Shown: piece after piece, positions 15,747 to 24,801 of the stretch | Numbering within the stretch: position 1 is the stretch's first letter | Layout: each line of letters starts with the position of its first letter | DNA from: Pseudomonadota bacterium | GTDB lineage: Bacteria; Myxococcota_A; UBA796; SXON01 | Length of the DNA: 44,318 bases | Reading direction: 5' to 3' | NCBI GenBank assembly: GCA_030685065.1 | Contig: JAUXQH010000104.1 | Span: 1-44,318 of the forward strand | Position numbers and translations under genes: made by a program | Notes under the pieces: model-generated | Told to the model about the DNA's origin: nothing | Seen by the model: only the letters and a program-made list of their open reading frames with translations | The model's database searches: none

Positions 15747-16520
15747 TCACTCCACCAATGTAAAGGTGCCGCCGGGCCGCGCAACGACGCGCCCGCGCTC
15801 GATCAGCCACGTAAGGTGCGTCCGGACCTGCACGGCGGCAAGGCCCAGATGCACGCCCGGCACCCCCGCGTAGACGATGGCGGCGATCCCCATCGGATCC
15901 CGCGGTCCGCCGGCGAGCGCCGCGGCGATCTGCTCGGTGCGGGCGTGGCGGTGGGCGATGTATTGCCTGAGCACCGCCGGGCCGCTCTCGAGCACGGGGC
16001 CGTGCGCCGGCAGGAGGCGCCCCGCGAGCGGCAGGAGCCGCGAGAGGCTCCCCAGGTACGTCGCGAGGTGGCCCTCGGGCTCGATGAGCACGATCGTGCC
16101 GAAGCCCGCGACCATGTCCCCCGCCACGATGTCGCCGGTCTGCTCGTCGAGGAAGCACAGGTGCCCGTCCGCGTGCCCCGGGGTGTGCAGGCAGCGCAGC
16201 CTCGCGGCCCCCGTCGTGGCGCCGGTGTCGATCACGTCGCCGTCTTCCAGCCGCACGTCGACCGGAAACGCCACGCGGGCGTCGGTGTGCGCGTACACCT
16301 TGGCGCCCGTGCGCGCGACGAGATCGGCCACCCCTCCCACGTGGTCGAGGTGGTGGTGGGTCAGGAGGATCGTGTCCACGCCCTCGGCCCACGACGCGAG
16401 CCGCTCCTGCTCGTCCGGATACGGCGAGGCGGGGTCGATGACGACGCGCCCGAACCGGTAACAATTCGTGTGGGTGGCGGGCGGCACCGTGGGCGTGCGG
16501 ACCGGGAGGACATCGATCAT
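15747..16520 (-). CDS. MBL-fold metallo-hydrolase (LACTB2/glyoxalase II-like)
   Basis: This 257-aa protein has the metal motif THHHLDHVGG, a downstream HTPGHADGH, an aspartate in IVAGDMVAG and a late LPAHGP histidine, so all ligands of a two-zinc active site are present. The C-terminal helical region (IAHRHARTEQI ... VRTHLTWLIERG) resembles the winged-helix-like end of LACTB2-type proteins. It may cleave thioesters or act as a nuclease; the sequence does not decide. It is closely followed by the small acidic protein gene and bioD, and preceded by the pseudokinase gene across 58 bases. Confidence 0.88.
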   Translation of the reverse strand: MIDVLPVRTPTVPPATHTNCYRFGRVVIDPASPYPDEQERLASWAEGVDTILLTHHHLDHVGGVADLVARTGAKVYAHTDARVAFPVDVRLEDGDVIDTGATTGAARLRCLHTPGHADGHLCFLDEQTGDIVAGDMVAGFGTIVLIEPEGHLATYLGSLSRLLPLAGRLLPAHGPVLESGPAVLRQYIAHRHARTEQIAAALAGGPRDPMGIAAIVYAGVPGVHLGLAAVQVRTHLTWLIERGRVVARPGGTFTLVE

Positions 16521-16578
16521 CGGGCTTTCTATCGCGGCGCGGGTGGGCCCCGCGGCACGTCGCGCTCGGGCGTCGTGG

Positions 16579-18261
16579 CTACCCGGACAGGCGCCACGCG
16601 ACGACGATCGCCGTCACCACCACGAACATCACGATCGCGCCCACCACCCACCGGTCGGGCACCGGATCCTCCAGCGGCGGGGTGGCCGGCCGGGAGCGGA
16701 CCGGCGCATCCTCGGGGACACCGCTGCCGTCGAGCCCATCGGGGACATCATCGGCGCCGCCATTCGGGACGCCGTCCGGGAGGGCGTCCGGGACGGCGCG
16801 GGGGGCCGGCTCGTCCGCCCACTCCTCGTCCACGTGGACGGCCTCCGTGATGGAGGGCCCCGCGAAGGGGTTGCCCTGGAGCCCCGGCCGGTAGATCTCG
16901 GTCGGCTGCGCGTCGGCGGCGTCCGCCAGCGCCCGGCGAACGGCGGGGCCGTCCCCCCGGCTCGAGAACGGACGGGCCTCGACCGTCGTGGTCTCGGCGT
17001 CCCCGTCGAGCGTCGCTCCGAGCAGCGGCGCGTGCAGGAGCACCTCCGCCAGCGTGGGGCCGGCCAGAGTGGGCACCGCGGGCCCCCCGGTCGCGGAACC
17101 GACGCGGACCTCTTGCCGGCGCGGCCTGAAGGGGAGCGGCGTCTCTTCCGTGTAGGCCACCACCTCTTCCATGTCGGGCGACTCGAAGAAGACGTGCGGG
17201 CGGGCCGGCGCCCCATCGACCTGCACCACCGGCGGGACCGAGGGGTGAATCGCGGGGACCCGCGCGGACGGCCGGATCGCGACCGCGGCCGCGGCGGGCG
17301 CCGCCACCGGTGGCGCTACGGGGGCCGCCGGGGGGCGCGCGGCCTCCGCTGCCCGCCGCCGCACGAGCGTCGCCACCGGCATCGGGGGGGCCTCGACGCC
17401 GCCCAACGAAGGCGCGAGCTGCATCGTCCGCGCGCCGACCTCGGCCCGACGGGACACACCGCCCAGGTGGCGAGAGAGCGCGAGCAGATCCTTGATGAGC
17501 CGCTCCTCCGCCTCGTAGCGGTTGGACGGCGACTCGGCGAGCAGCCGCGCCAGCACGCGCGCGGCCGCGGGCCACCGTGCCTGGAGGAGGGAGTAGGCCA
17601 CCTCGATCGGGGCGCCCCGGGCCTCCGGGAGGAGCTCGGGGGCGTGCCGCAAGAGCTCGATGCCGAGGGCCCCCAGGAGCCACTGGTCGGTGCGCGGGTC
17701 CTGCTGGCCCTGTTGCTGCTCGGGCGCCAGGGGGCGCGGGTGCGACGGCTCGGGGTCCCCCATGCCCACCAGCATCACCTTGCCCTCGGCCGTGAGCAGG
17801 ACCACCTCGGGCGCCAGCGCGCCGTGCACGATGCGGCCCTCGTCACGCACGATCGAATGGACGTGGCGGAGGGCGTACGCGAGCTCGACGAGGATGTCCA
17901 TCGAGGTGGCGGCGTCCAGATCGATGCGCCCGGCCTCGACGAGGGTCAAGGTGTCCCGGAGGGTGCCGCCGTTCACCCACAGCTTCGCCGAGGCGCCGTG
18001 GCCCCAGTAGAGCGCCACCGCCTGGGGGATCCGCTCGTCCTCGAGCACCCGGAGCGTCTCGTACTCGGCGCGCACCGCGGCGAACGCCTCGGGGTTCGGC
18101 CCCTCGGGCCCGCCCGCCGCCACCCGGAGAACGACCTCACGCGGCGGCCGGGACGAGCCATCCGCCCGGAGCCCGCGGTACACGTTCGACACCTCGCCCC
18201 GCTCGAGCAGCTCGATGATCTCGAATGGTCCAATACGATCGCCGATCTCCGCCACGGGCAC
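16579..18261 (-). CDS. Tail-anchored Ser/Thr pseudokinase
   Basis: This 560-aa protein has a kinase-like domain at about residues 8-275, but every catalytic motif is altered. The glycine loop reads LERGEVSNVY, the ATP-binding lysine is R46 (VVLRV), HRDxKxxN reads HGALAPEV (146-153), and DFG reads GMG (166-168). The structural DxWxLG motif (DQWLLG) is kept, so the fold is probably intact but inactive. A long Ala/Pro-rich linker follows, and one membrane helix (VVGAIVMFVVVTAIVVAW) sits at the extreme C-terminus, leaving the kinase-like domain in the cytoplasm. It lies 78 bases after icmF on the same strand. It may be a scaffold or an allosteric partner. Confidence 0.85.
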   Translation of the reverse strand: MPVAEIGDRIGPFEIIELLERGEVSNVYRGLRADGSSRPPREVVLRVAAGGPEGPNPEAFAAVRAEYETLRVLEDERIPQAVALYWGHGASAKLWVNGGTLRDTLTLVEAGRIDLDAATSMDILVELAYALRHVHSIVRDEGRIVHGALAPEVVLLTAEGKVMLVGMGDPEPSHPRPLAPEQQQGQQDPRTDQWLLGALGIELLRHAPELLPEARGAPIEVAYSLLQARWPAAARVLARLLAESPSNRYEAEERLIKDLLALSRHLGGVSRRAEVGARTMQLAPSLGGVEAPPMPVATLVRRRAAEAARPPAAPVAPPVAAPAAAAVAIRPSARVPAIHPSVPPVVQVDGAPARPHVFFESPDMEEVVAYTEETPLPFRPRRQEVRVGSATGGPAVPTLAGPTLAEVLLHAPLLGATLDGDAETTTVEARPFSSRGDGPAVRRALADAADAQPTEIYRPGLQGNPFAGPSITEAVHVDEEWADEPAPRAVPDALPDGVPNGGADDVPDGLDGSGVPEDAPVRSRPATPPLEDPVPDRWVVGAIVMFVVVTAIVVAWRLSG

Positions 18262-18339
18262 GCTCCAGGCCGGGCACTATAGCACCGGCAGGTCTCCACC
18301 AACCGGCCGAGCGGCCAGCCGAGCCCCCCCCCGCGCCGC

Positions 18340-21300
18340 CTACAGGTTCCGCCGGTAGGCCCCGCCCACCTCGTAGAGGGTGTTGGTGATCTGGCCGAGG
18401 CTGGCCACCCGCACGACGCGCATCAGCTCGGCAAAGAGGTTGTCCCCCGCGAGCGCCGCCACGCGGAGGCGTTCGAGCGCCGCCGGCGCCTCGGCGGCGT
18501 GGGCCGCTTGGAAACCACGCACCGCGTCGATCTGTGCCTGCTTCTCCGCGTTGGTCGCGCGGCGGAGCTCGACGGGCGCGGGCTCCCAATCGTCGCTGAG
18601 CGTGGTGGGATCCTGGTAGGTGTTGATCCCTACGATGGGGAGCGAGCCGTCGTGCTTCTTCTCCTCGTAGTACAAGGACTCTTCCTGGATCTTGCCGCGT
18701 TGGTACTGGGTCTCCATCGCGCCGAGCACCCCGCCGCGGGCGTCGATGCGCGCGAACTCTCCCAACACGGCCTCCTCGACCAGGTCTGTCATCTCGTCGA
18801 CGAAAAAGCTCCCTTGCAGCGGGTTCTCGTTCCGCGCCCAGCCGAGCTCCTTGTTGATGATCATCTGGATCGCCATCGCGCGGCGCACCGACTCCTCGGT
18901 GGGCGTGGTGATGGCCTCGTCGTACGCATTGGTGTGGAGCGAGTTGCAGTTGTCGAAGAGCGCCAGGAGCGCCTGTAACGTCGTGCGGATGTCGTTGAAT
19001 TGGATCTCGCGCGCGTGCAGCGAGCGGCCCGACGTCTGCACGTGGTACTTCAGCTTCTGGCTGCGCTCGTCGGCCCCGTACTTCTCCCGCATCACGACGG
19101 ACCAGATGCGCCGCGCCACCCGGCCGATCACCGTGTACTCCGGATCCAGGCCGTTGCTGAAGAAGAAGGAGAGGTTGGGCGCGAAGTCGTCGATCTTCAT
19201 GCCCCGGGCGAGGTAGTACTCGACGAAGGTGAAGCCGTTCGCCAGGGTGAACGCCAGCTGGGAGATCGGGTTCGCGCCCGCCTCGGCGATGTGGTACCCG
19301 CTGATCGACACCGAGTAGTAGTTCCGGACGTCGTTCCGGACGAAGTACTCCTGGATGTCACCCATCAGCTTCAGCGCGAACTCGGTCGAGAAGATGCAGG
19401 TGTTCTGGGCCTGGTCCTCCGTGAGGATGTCCGCCTGTACGGTTCCGCGCACGATGGAGAGGGTCTTGCCCGCGATGGCGGCGTGCTCGTCGCTCGTCGG
19501 GGCGCGGCCGTTCGCGTGGGTGAACCGGTCGACCTGCTGGTCGATCGCGGTGTTGAAGAACATCGCGAGCAGGATCGGCGCCGGACCGTTGATGGTCATC
19601 GACACGGACGTGGTCGGGTCACACAAGTCGAAGCCTGCGTACAGGATCTTCATGTCGTCGAGCGTCGGCACCGACACGCCGGACTCCCCGACCTTGCCGA
19701 AGATGTCCGGCCGTTCGTGCGGATCCTCTCCGTAGAGGGTGACGCTGTCGAACGCCGTGGAGAGTCGCTTCGCGGGCTCGCCTTGACACAGATAATGGAA
19801 GCGGGAGTTGGTTCGCGCGGGGCCGCCCTCGCCGGCGAACATCCGCTTGGGGTCCTCTCCCTGCCGCTTGAGCGGAAACACGCCCGCCGTGTAGGGGAAG
19901 TGCCCGGGGAAGTTCTCCAGGCCGCACCACCGCACCACCTCTCCGTGGTCCTCGAAGCGCGGCACGCTGATGCGCGGGATCTGGAGCCTGGAGAGGCTCT
20001 CGGTGCGCAGCGGCTGGCGGATCTCCTTCCCACGCACGGTGTAGGCGAAGTGCTCGCCCGAGAACGACGCTTTGTGCGCGGGCCACGCCGCGACGATCCC
20101 GGCGGTCTCGGCGTCGAGTGGAATCGCCTCCCGGGCGGCGGTGACGGCGGTCCTGGCGGAGGGGTCCGCCACGAGCGTGGCGGCCGCGTCGAGCTGCCAG
20201 CGCGCGCGCGCCCGCGTCGCCTGCTCTTCGACCTTCTTGCGGTACTTCTTCGACGCGTCGACGATCTCGCCCAGGTAGCGCGTCCGGTCGGGCGGGAGGA
20301 TGCGGCGCCGCGGCGGGCTCGCCTTGGTACCGGGGTCCGGGACGCGGCTCGGCTGGGTGGCGAGCGTGGCGAAGCGGGTCAGGAGGTGGCGATACACGGC
20401 GTTGACGCCGGGATCGTTGAATTGGCTCGCGATGGTGCCGAAGACCGGCAGTTGGTCGTCGGGCGTGGCGAACCACTCGCGGTTGCGCTTGACCTGCTTG
20501 CGCACGTCACGCAGGGCGTCCTCCGCGCCGCGGCGTTCGAACTTGTTGAGCACGACCACGTCCGCGTTGTCGAGCATGTCGATCTTCTCGAGCTGGCTCG
20601 CCGCCCCGTACTCGGGCGTCATGACGTAGAGCGACACGTCCGCGAGCTCCACGATCCCCATGTCGCCCTGCCCGATGCCGGAGGTCTCGACGATGACCAG
20701 ATCGTAGCCGGCGGCGGCGCAGAGCCGCACGGCCCCGGCGGTGGCGGCGGAGAGCTCGCCCTTCTCGGCTCGCGTCGCGAGGGAGCGCATGAACACGCCC
20801 GAGTCCAGCGCGTTCATCCGGATACGATCGCCGAGCAGCGCCCCGCCCGTGCGCCGCCGCGTCGGATCAATCGAGAGGACCGCCACCCTCCGGTTCGGAA
20901 AGTCGAAGCGGAAGCGACGCACGAGCTCGTCGGTGAGGGAGGACTTGCCGGCGCCACCGGTGCCCGTGATCCCGAGCACCGGGGCGGTTCGCGCCGAGGA
21001 GCCCCCCTCGGCCAGCCCACGCAGATCCTCGGGGAGCACCGCGTCTCCCGCGCGTTCGTTCTCGAGCCACGTGATCGCCCGCGCGAGGGCGCCCACGTCC
21101 CCGCAGACCACGCGCTGGGCCAGCTCCGGTGCGGCCGCGGCTCCCGCGGTGGTCACGTCGTAATCGGAGCGACGGAGCAGATCGTTGATGATGCCTTGCA
21201 GCCCGAGCCGGCGCCCGTCCTCCGGGGAGTACACGCGCTCCACCGCCCCCTCGGCCTGGAGCGCCCGGATCTCCTCGGGCACGATGACGCCCCCGCCCCC

Positions 21301-21594
21301 GCCGAAGATCTTGACGTGCGGGGCGCCCCGCTCGTCGAGGAGCTGCCGCATGTAGCGGAAGTACTCCATGTGCCCGCCCTGGTAGGACGAGATGGCGATG
21401 GCGTGGGCGTCCTCCTGGATCGCGGCGTCCACCACGTCGGACACCGAGCGGTTGTGCCCCAGGTGGATGACCTCCGCGCCACCGGCCTGCAGCACGCGCC
21501 GCATGATGTTGATCGAGGCGTCGTGCCCGTCGAAAAGCGCCGCCGCGGTGACGATGCGAACCGTGTGGGTCGGGATGAAACGCGCGGTCTCCAC
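18340..21594 (-). CDS. icmF: Fused isobutyryl-CoA mutase with G-protein chaperone
   Basis: This 1084-aa protein interconverts isobutyryl-CoA (and related acyl-CoAs) and n-butyryl-CoA using adenosylcobalamin. Domains in order: B12-binding (FDGHDAS, cobalt-ligating H24), a MeaI-type GTPase that protects and loads the cofactor (TGTGGAGKSS with K217, and NKF/E-type base recognition), a linker, and the TIM-barrel mutase (NFPGHFPYTAG, TAFDSVTLYG, SVSMTINGPAP). The length and order are those of IcmF rather than methylmalonyl-CoA mutase. The start is a GTG with GGAGG five bases upstream. It is divergent from the copper lipoprotein gene at 21715 and probably leads the leftward run through the pseudokinase gene to bioD. 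Acyl-CoA specificity needs residue-level comparison. Confidence 0.95.
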   Translation of the reverse strand: METARFIPTHTVRIVTAAALFDGHDASINIMRRVLQAGGAEVIHLGHNRSVSDVVDAAIQEDAHAIAISSYQGGHMEYFRYMRQLLDERGAPHVKIFGGGGGVIVPEEIRALQAEGAVERVYSPEDGRRLGLQGIINDLLRRSDYDVTTAGAAAAPELAQRVVCGDVGALARAITWLENERAGDAVLPEDLRGLAEGGSSARTAPVLGITGTGGAGKSSLTDELVRRFRFDFPNRRVAVLSIDPTRRRTGGALLGDRIRMNALDSGVFMRSLATRAEKGELSAATAGAVRLCAAAGYDLVIVETSGIGQGDMGIVELADVSLYVMTPEYGAASQLEKIDMLDNADVVVLNKFERRGAEDALRDVRKQVKRNREWFATPDDQLPVFGTIASQFNDPGVNAVYRHLLTRFATLATQPSRVPDPGTKASPPRRRILPPDRTRYLGEIVDASKKYRKKVEEQATRARARWQLDAAATLVADPSARTAVTAAREAIPLDAETAGIVAAWPAHKASFSGEHFAYTVRGKEIRQPLRTESLSRLQIPRISVPRFEDHGEVVRWCGLENFPGHFPYTAGVFPLKRQGEDPKRMFAGEGGPARTNSRFHYLCQGEPAKRLSTAFDSVTLYGEDPHERPDIFGKVGESGVSVPTLDDMKILYAGFDLCDPTTSVSMTINGPAPILLAMFFNTAIDQQVDRFTHANGRAPTSDEHAAIAGKTLSIVRGTVQADILTEDQAQNTCIFSTEFALKLMGDIQEYFVRNDVRNYYSVSISGYHIAEAGANPISQLAFTLANGFTFVEYYLARGMKIDDFAPNLSFFFSNGLDPEYTVIGRVARRIWSVVMREKYGADERSQKLKYHVQTSGRSLHAREIQFNDIRTTLQALLALFDNCNSLHTNAYDEAITTPTEESVRRAMAIQMIINKELGWARNENPLQGSFFVDEMTDLVEEAVLGEFARIDARGGVLGAMETQYQRGKIQEESLYYEEKKHDGSLPIVGINTYQDPTTLSDDWEPAPVELRRATNAEKQAQIDAVRGFQAAHAAEAPAALERLRVAALAGDNLFAELMRVVRVASLGQITNTLYEVGGAYRRNL

Positions 21595-21714
21595 GAGGCC
21601 TCCGGGGTGGACGAGCGCGATCTAACCCGGGGGTCCGGTAGGGACGGGGCTACGCACGGCGGGAGCTTCCGCGTATGCTCCTGCGGCCCACTGCTTTCGC
21701 GGGCCGGAGCTTCC

Positions 21715-22668
21715 GTGCTTCTCCTTGTCGCCCTCCTCTCCGGCTGCACCGGCGCTCCCTCCGGCCCCGCCGACACCGACGGCGCCGCCGACCTGCCCGT
21801 GCTCCAGCCTCCTCCCGACGGAGAGGGGTTCCAGGTCTCCATGTTCGGCACGGCGCCCGCGAACGCGGAGGTGTGGCTCTGCGACGTCTACGATCTGCCG
21901 ACGACCGAGATGCAGGCGGTCAACTCGGTGCAGTACCTGCAGAACGAGGGGACCCACCACATGACCCTCTCCACCACGGCGCTCGCGAGCAGCCCCCTGA
22001 CCCCGGGCACCTACGACTGCGAGGATCTGTACGCCGACAGCGCGGTGATGCAGGAGGCCGTGATGATGTTCGGCAACCAGGGCGACGCCGAAGGCACGCT
22101 CACGCTGCCCGAGGGCGTGGCGGCCAACTTGCCCGCCGGCATCCAGGTGCTCCAGGAGATCCACTTCGTCAACACCACCGACACCGAGGTGGCGCTGTAC
22201 TCCTACCTCAACGGGTGGACCATCCCCCAGGACGAGGTGGTGGCGGGCATCTGGGGTGGCAGCGTCCGTGACGAGACGATCTCCCTCCCCGCCGGCCAGC
22301 AGGCCACCGAGTGGTCCCGGTGCGTGATGAACGAGGACGTAGAGGTGCAGTTCCTCGCCTCCCACACCCACGCGATGGCCACCGAGTTCACGATTGCCCC
22401 GTTCGACGGCGTGACCACGGGAGATGTGTTCTACCGCAACACCGATTGGCACGACCCCGCGATCGAGCAGTACACCCCCGCGAAGGTGGTCCCCGCGGGC
22501 CAGGGCTTCGAGTTCTCGTGCACCTGGTTCAACCAGACCGATGCGGACGTCGGCTACGGCTTCGCGTCCACCGACGAGATGTGCAACATGGCCATCATCT
22601 TCACGCCGTTCAGCATGACCGCGGCGTGCGAGGTCGTGGAGACGAGCGATGGGGTCCTCTGGGAGTGA
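21715..22668 (+). CDS. PHM-type copper monooxygenase-like lipoprotein
   Basis: This 317-aa protein is predicted from the GTG at 21715 (CCGGAG upstream). The signal MLLLVALLSGC gives the lipobox cysteine at residue 11. An Asp/Pro-rich spacer precedes a complete copper-ligand set in the order used by peptidylglycine hydroxylating monooxygenases: H81-H82 (GTHHM), H150 (QEIHF), H217/H219 (SHTHAM) and M289 (TDEMC). It lacks the heme domain of its relative at 12673-13887. It is likely anchored in a membrane facing the periplasm or surface. Substrate unknown. It is transcribed divergently from icmF. Confidence 0.78.
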   Translation: MLLLVALLSGCTGAPSGPADTDGAADLPVLQPPPDGEGFQVSMFGTAPANAEVWLCDVYDLPTTEMQAVNSVQYLQNEGTHHMTLSTTALASSPLTPGTYDCEDLYADSAVMQEAVMMFGNQGDAEGTLTLPEGVAANLPAGIQVLQEIHFVNTTDTEVALYSYLNGWTIPQDEVVAGIWGGSVRDETISLPAGQQATEWSRCVMNEDVEVQFLASHTHAMATEFTIAPFDGVTTGDVFYRNTDWHDPAIEQYTPAKVVPAGQGFEFSCTWFNQTDADVGYGFASTDEMCNMAIIFTPFSMTAACEVVETSDGVLWE

Positions 22669-22698
22669 GGGCGCGTATGGCGAGGGCCCGGGCCGCCC

Positions 22699-23454
22699 TC
22701 ACCGTCGCCCGCCCTTCCCCCCGCTCCGCGCCCCGTCCATCGCCCGCGCCGTCTCCGCGAGCGAGATTGGAAACCGCGCGGCTCCCAGCGCCCCCGCGCG
22801 GTCCAGGAGCACGTCCAGCGACGGGACCGGACCGCCCTTTCGAGCGAACACGATCTTGTTCTGGCGGTCCTCCGTCTCGACCACGACGAGGTTGCCGTCG
22901 AACGCATCGCGGATGCGACGAGCGTAGCTGCCGTAGCCGGTCGCGTCGGCGTTGAGGTTCACGACCAGGACCCCGCCGTCCCGCAAGCGCGACGCGCACG
23001 CGTCGTAGAACGCCGCGCTGCACAAGGAGGAGGGCTGGCCGCCGCCGTCGAAGCCATCCACGAGCAGCACGTCCCAGAGCGGTGCCAACCCGACCCCCGT
23101 ACCGACGTACGCGGCGCCGTCCCCGCACACGACCCGGAAGCGAGGGCCGTCCGGGGGGATGCCGAACACGTCGCGCAACGCGATGACGTCGGCGGAGAGC
23201 TCGACCGCGGTGAAGTCGGCCTCCGGCAGCTCACATCGGCAACACTTCGCCAACGATCCTCCGCCGAGGCCGATCATCACGATCCGCGCCGGCGTGGGAT
23301 GCAGGAGGAGAAACCCCATCATCGTCCGCGTGTAGTCCAGCACCAGCCGGTTCGGCTCCGCGCGGTGCATGCGGCTCTGGACCTGGGACCGCTCGAAGTG
23401 GAGCGAGAGCTCGTCGCCCTCTGCGACGAGGTGCGGCGCCCTCCTCCCCCTCAC
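22699..23454 (-). CDS. Spermidine synthase-like protein
   Basis: This 251-aa protein is predicted from the GTG at 23454, whose GTGA overlaps the stop of the lipoprotein gene upstream; the longer frame lies inside that gene. The Rossmann fold is clear: motif I VMIGLGGGSLAKC, acidic TAVELSADV, VCGDGAAYV and LLVDGFDGG. The segment QSRMHRAEPNRLVLDYTRTMMGFLL is the N-terminal signature common to standalone spermidine synthase-like proteins. Many of these are not true aminopropyltransferases, so polyamine synthesis is not certain. Convergent with the copper lipoprotein gene. Confidence 0.82.
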   Translation of the reverse strand: MRGRRAPHLVAEGDELSLHFERSQVQSRMHRAEPNRLVLDYTRTMMGFLLLHPTPARIVMIGLGGGSLAKCCRCELPEADFTAVELSADVIALRDVFGIPPDGPRFRVVCGDGAAYVGTGVGLAPLWDVLLVDGFDGGGQPSSLCSAAFYDACASRLRDGGVLVVNLNADATGYGSYARRIRDAFDGNLVVVETEDRQNKIVFARKGGPVPSLDVLLDRAGALGAARFPISLAETARAMDGARSGGKGGRR

Positions 23455-24713
23455 TCGTCCTCGACCGTCGCCTCGACGCACACCGTCAGCGCGCGGACCC
23501 GCCCGGTCTGCGTCGAGCGGACGCTCTCGGCGCCGGTGTCCGAGACGCGCCCGACGATCGCCCCCGCTCCGCCCTCGAAGGGGTTCTCGGCGAGCCACAC
23601 GACGCCGTCGGCGAGCCCGAGCCCGGTCACGTTGGCGCCGAGATTCCATTCCCGGAGCCGGGTGCCGTCGAACAGGGAATAGATGGAGGCGAAGGGCGCC
23701 GCGGCCGAGGTGATCGACGCGAACAACGCGGTCACCGTGAAGGGGTCGAGCACCGCCGCGTTCTGACGATCGCCGGTGATGGAGTCGTCACGGGTGAGGC
23801 CCGCGGAGGCGAAGTCGACGACGGTGACGACCTCGATGCCGCCGTCGGCGTTGAGGGATGCGTCGGCGTTGGCGGTGGAGCGGAGGTGGACGTGCAGGTT
23901 GTCCCCGTCGAGCAGCATCTTGCCGCTCGGGTAGCGGCCCGTCAGGTCGGCCGAGCGGGTGATCGTCCTCGACGCGACATCCATCTCGAGCACGCGCGCG
24001 CCCGAGTAGGTGCCCTCGGCCTGGTTCTGGCGCGCCAACGTGACGTACAGGAACGGCGGGGCATAGTAGACGCCGTTCGCGTTCGGGATTCCGTCCGCAT
24101 CCGCGTGATCGCCAAGGTCGATGAAGCCGCCGTCCTCGCCGCCGGCTCCGTAGGAGTAGAGGCGCGCCTTTCCGAACGAGGCCACCCAGAAGCCATCGTC
24201 CACCGCCACGATGTCACGCGGCAGGTAGTTGCTGGGAAGCGCCCACTCCGCGTACGTGGTGTCCGTCGGGGAGACCCGCAGGATGCGGTCCGCCGAGCCA
24301 TCGCCGGCCTGGGCTTCGAGGACGAAGAGGGAGTCACCGGCGCAGTCGAGGATGGCGTCGGAGCGGACGGTCAGGCCCGCGATGGACTGGGTCGTGCCAG
24401 AGGCGGGGTCATAGACCACCACCGTGGAGGGCTCGAAGCCCGTGCCGGTCGCGCCGTCGACCAGGGCGACCACGCGCGTGGGGCCGCTGTAGCCGGACTC
24501 GACAGGCACCGGGGCGGTGTCCGTGTCCGTGTCCGTATCGGTGTCGGTGTCGGTGTCGGTGTCCGTGTCCGTGTCCGTGTCGGTGTCCGTGTCGGTGTCC
24601 GTATCGGTGTCCGTATCGGTGTCGGCGTCGGCGCCGCTGTCGTCCTTGACGGGGGCGTCGTCCGTGCCGGAGCAAGCCACGAGGCTCGGGAGCGCGAGGA
24701 GGAGGGAAAGCAT
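23451..24713 (-). CDS. Lipoprotein with (Asp-Thr)n linker and propeller-like domain
   Basis: This 420-aa protein begins MLSLLLALPSLVAC (lipobox cysteine at residue 14). A long Asp-Thr dipeptide run (18 pure units in the DNA) forms a flexible acidic spacer. The rest shows repeated strand patterns with VALVDG, IVAVDDGFWVASFG, GVYYAPPFLYVT and LGLADGVVWLAENPF, suggesting a beta-propeller; catalytic residues are not evident. Such Asp-Thr spacers are common in lipoproteins of Myxococcota-like genomes. Its TGA overlaps the GTG of the spermidine synthase-like gene. Confidence 0.8.
   Translation of the reverse strand: MLSLLLALPSLVACSGTDDAPVKDDSGADADTDTDTDTDTDTDTDTDTDTDTDTDTDTDTDTDTDTAPVPVESGYSGPTRVVALVDGATGTGFEPSTVVVYDPASGTTQSIAGLTVRSDAILDCAGDSLFVLEAQAGDGSADRILRVSPTDTTYAEWALPSNYLPRDIVAVDDGFWVASFGKARLYSYGAGGEDGGFIDLGDHADADGIPNANGVYYAPPFLYVTLARQNQAEGTYSGARVLEMDVASRTITRSADLTGRYPSGKMLLDGDNLHVHLRSTANADASLNADGGIEVVTVVDFASAGLTRDDSITGDRQNAAVLDPFTVTALFASITSAAAPFASIYSLFDGTRLREWNLGANVTGLGLADGVVWLAENPFEGGAGAIVGRVSDTGAESVRSTQTGRVRALTVCVEATVEDE
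24517..24624 (+). repeat. 6-bp coding minisatellite (18 units)
   Basis: Eighteen contiguous hexamers of pattern GTRTCS, read on the minus strand as Asp-Thr codon pairs, make up the linker of the lipoprotein at 23451-24713. Codon use alternates irregularly (GAC ACS and GAT ACG), so it is not a pure microsatellite. Loss or gain of units would keep the frame and change only linker length. Confidence 0.95.
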
Positions 24714-24801
24714 GGGGGCCTCGGAGTCGAGACGCTGTGTAGGCGGAAGCCCGGTGCACCGTCAAGCGCAGGTTGGGGACCGGTACCCGCGCAGTCCTCC
24801 C

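Noticed and set aside
19000..21714. Open frame running antisense to icmF into the copper lipoprotein gene
   Set aside because: Only the part from GTG 21715 has a ribosome site, signal peptide and family motifs; the upstream part is shadow sequence.
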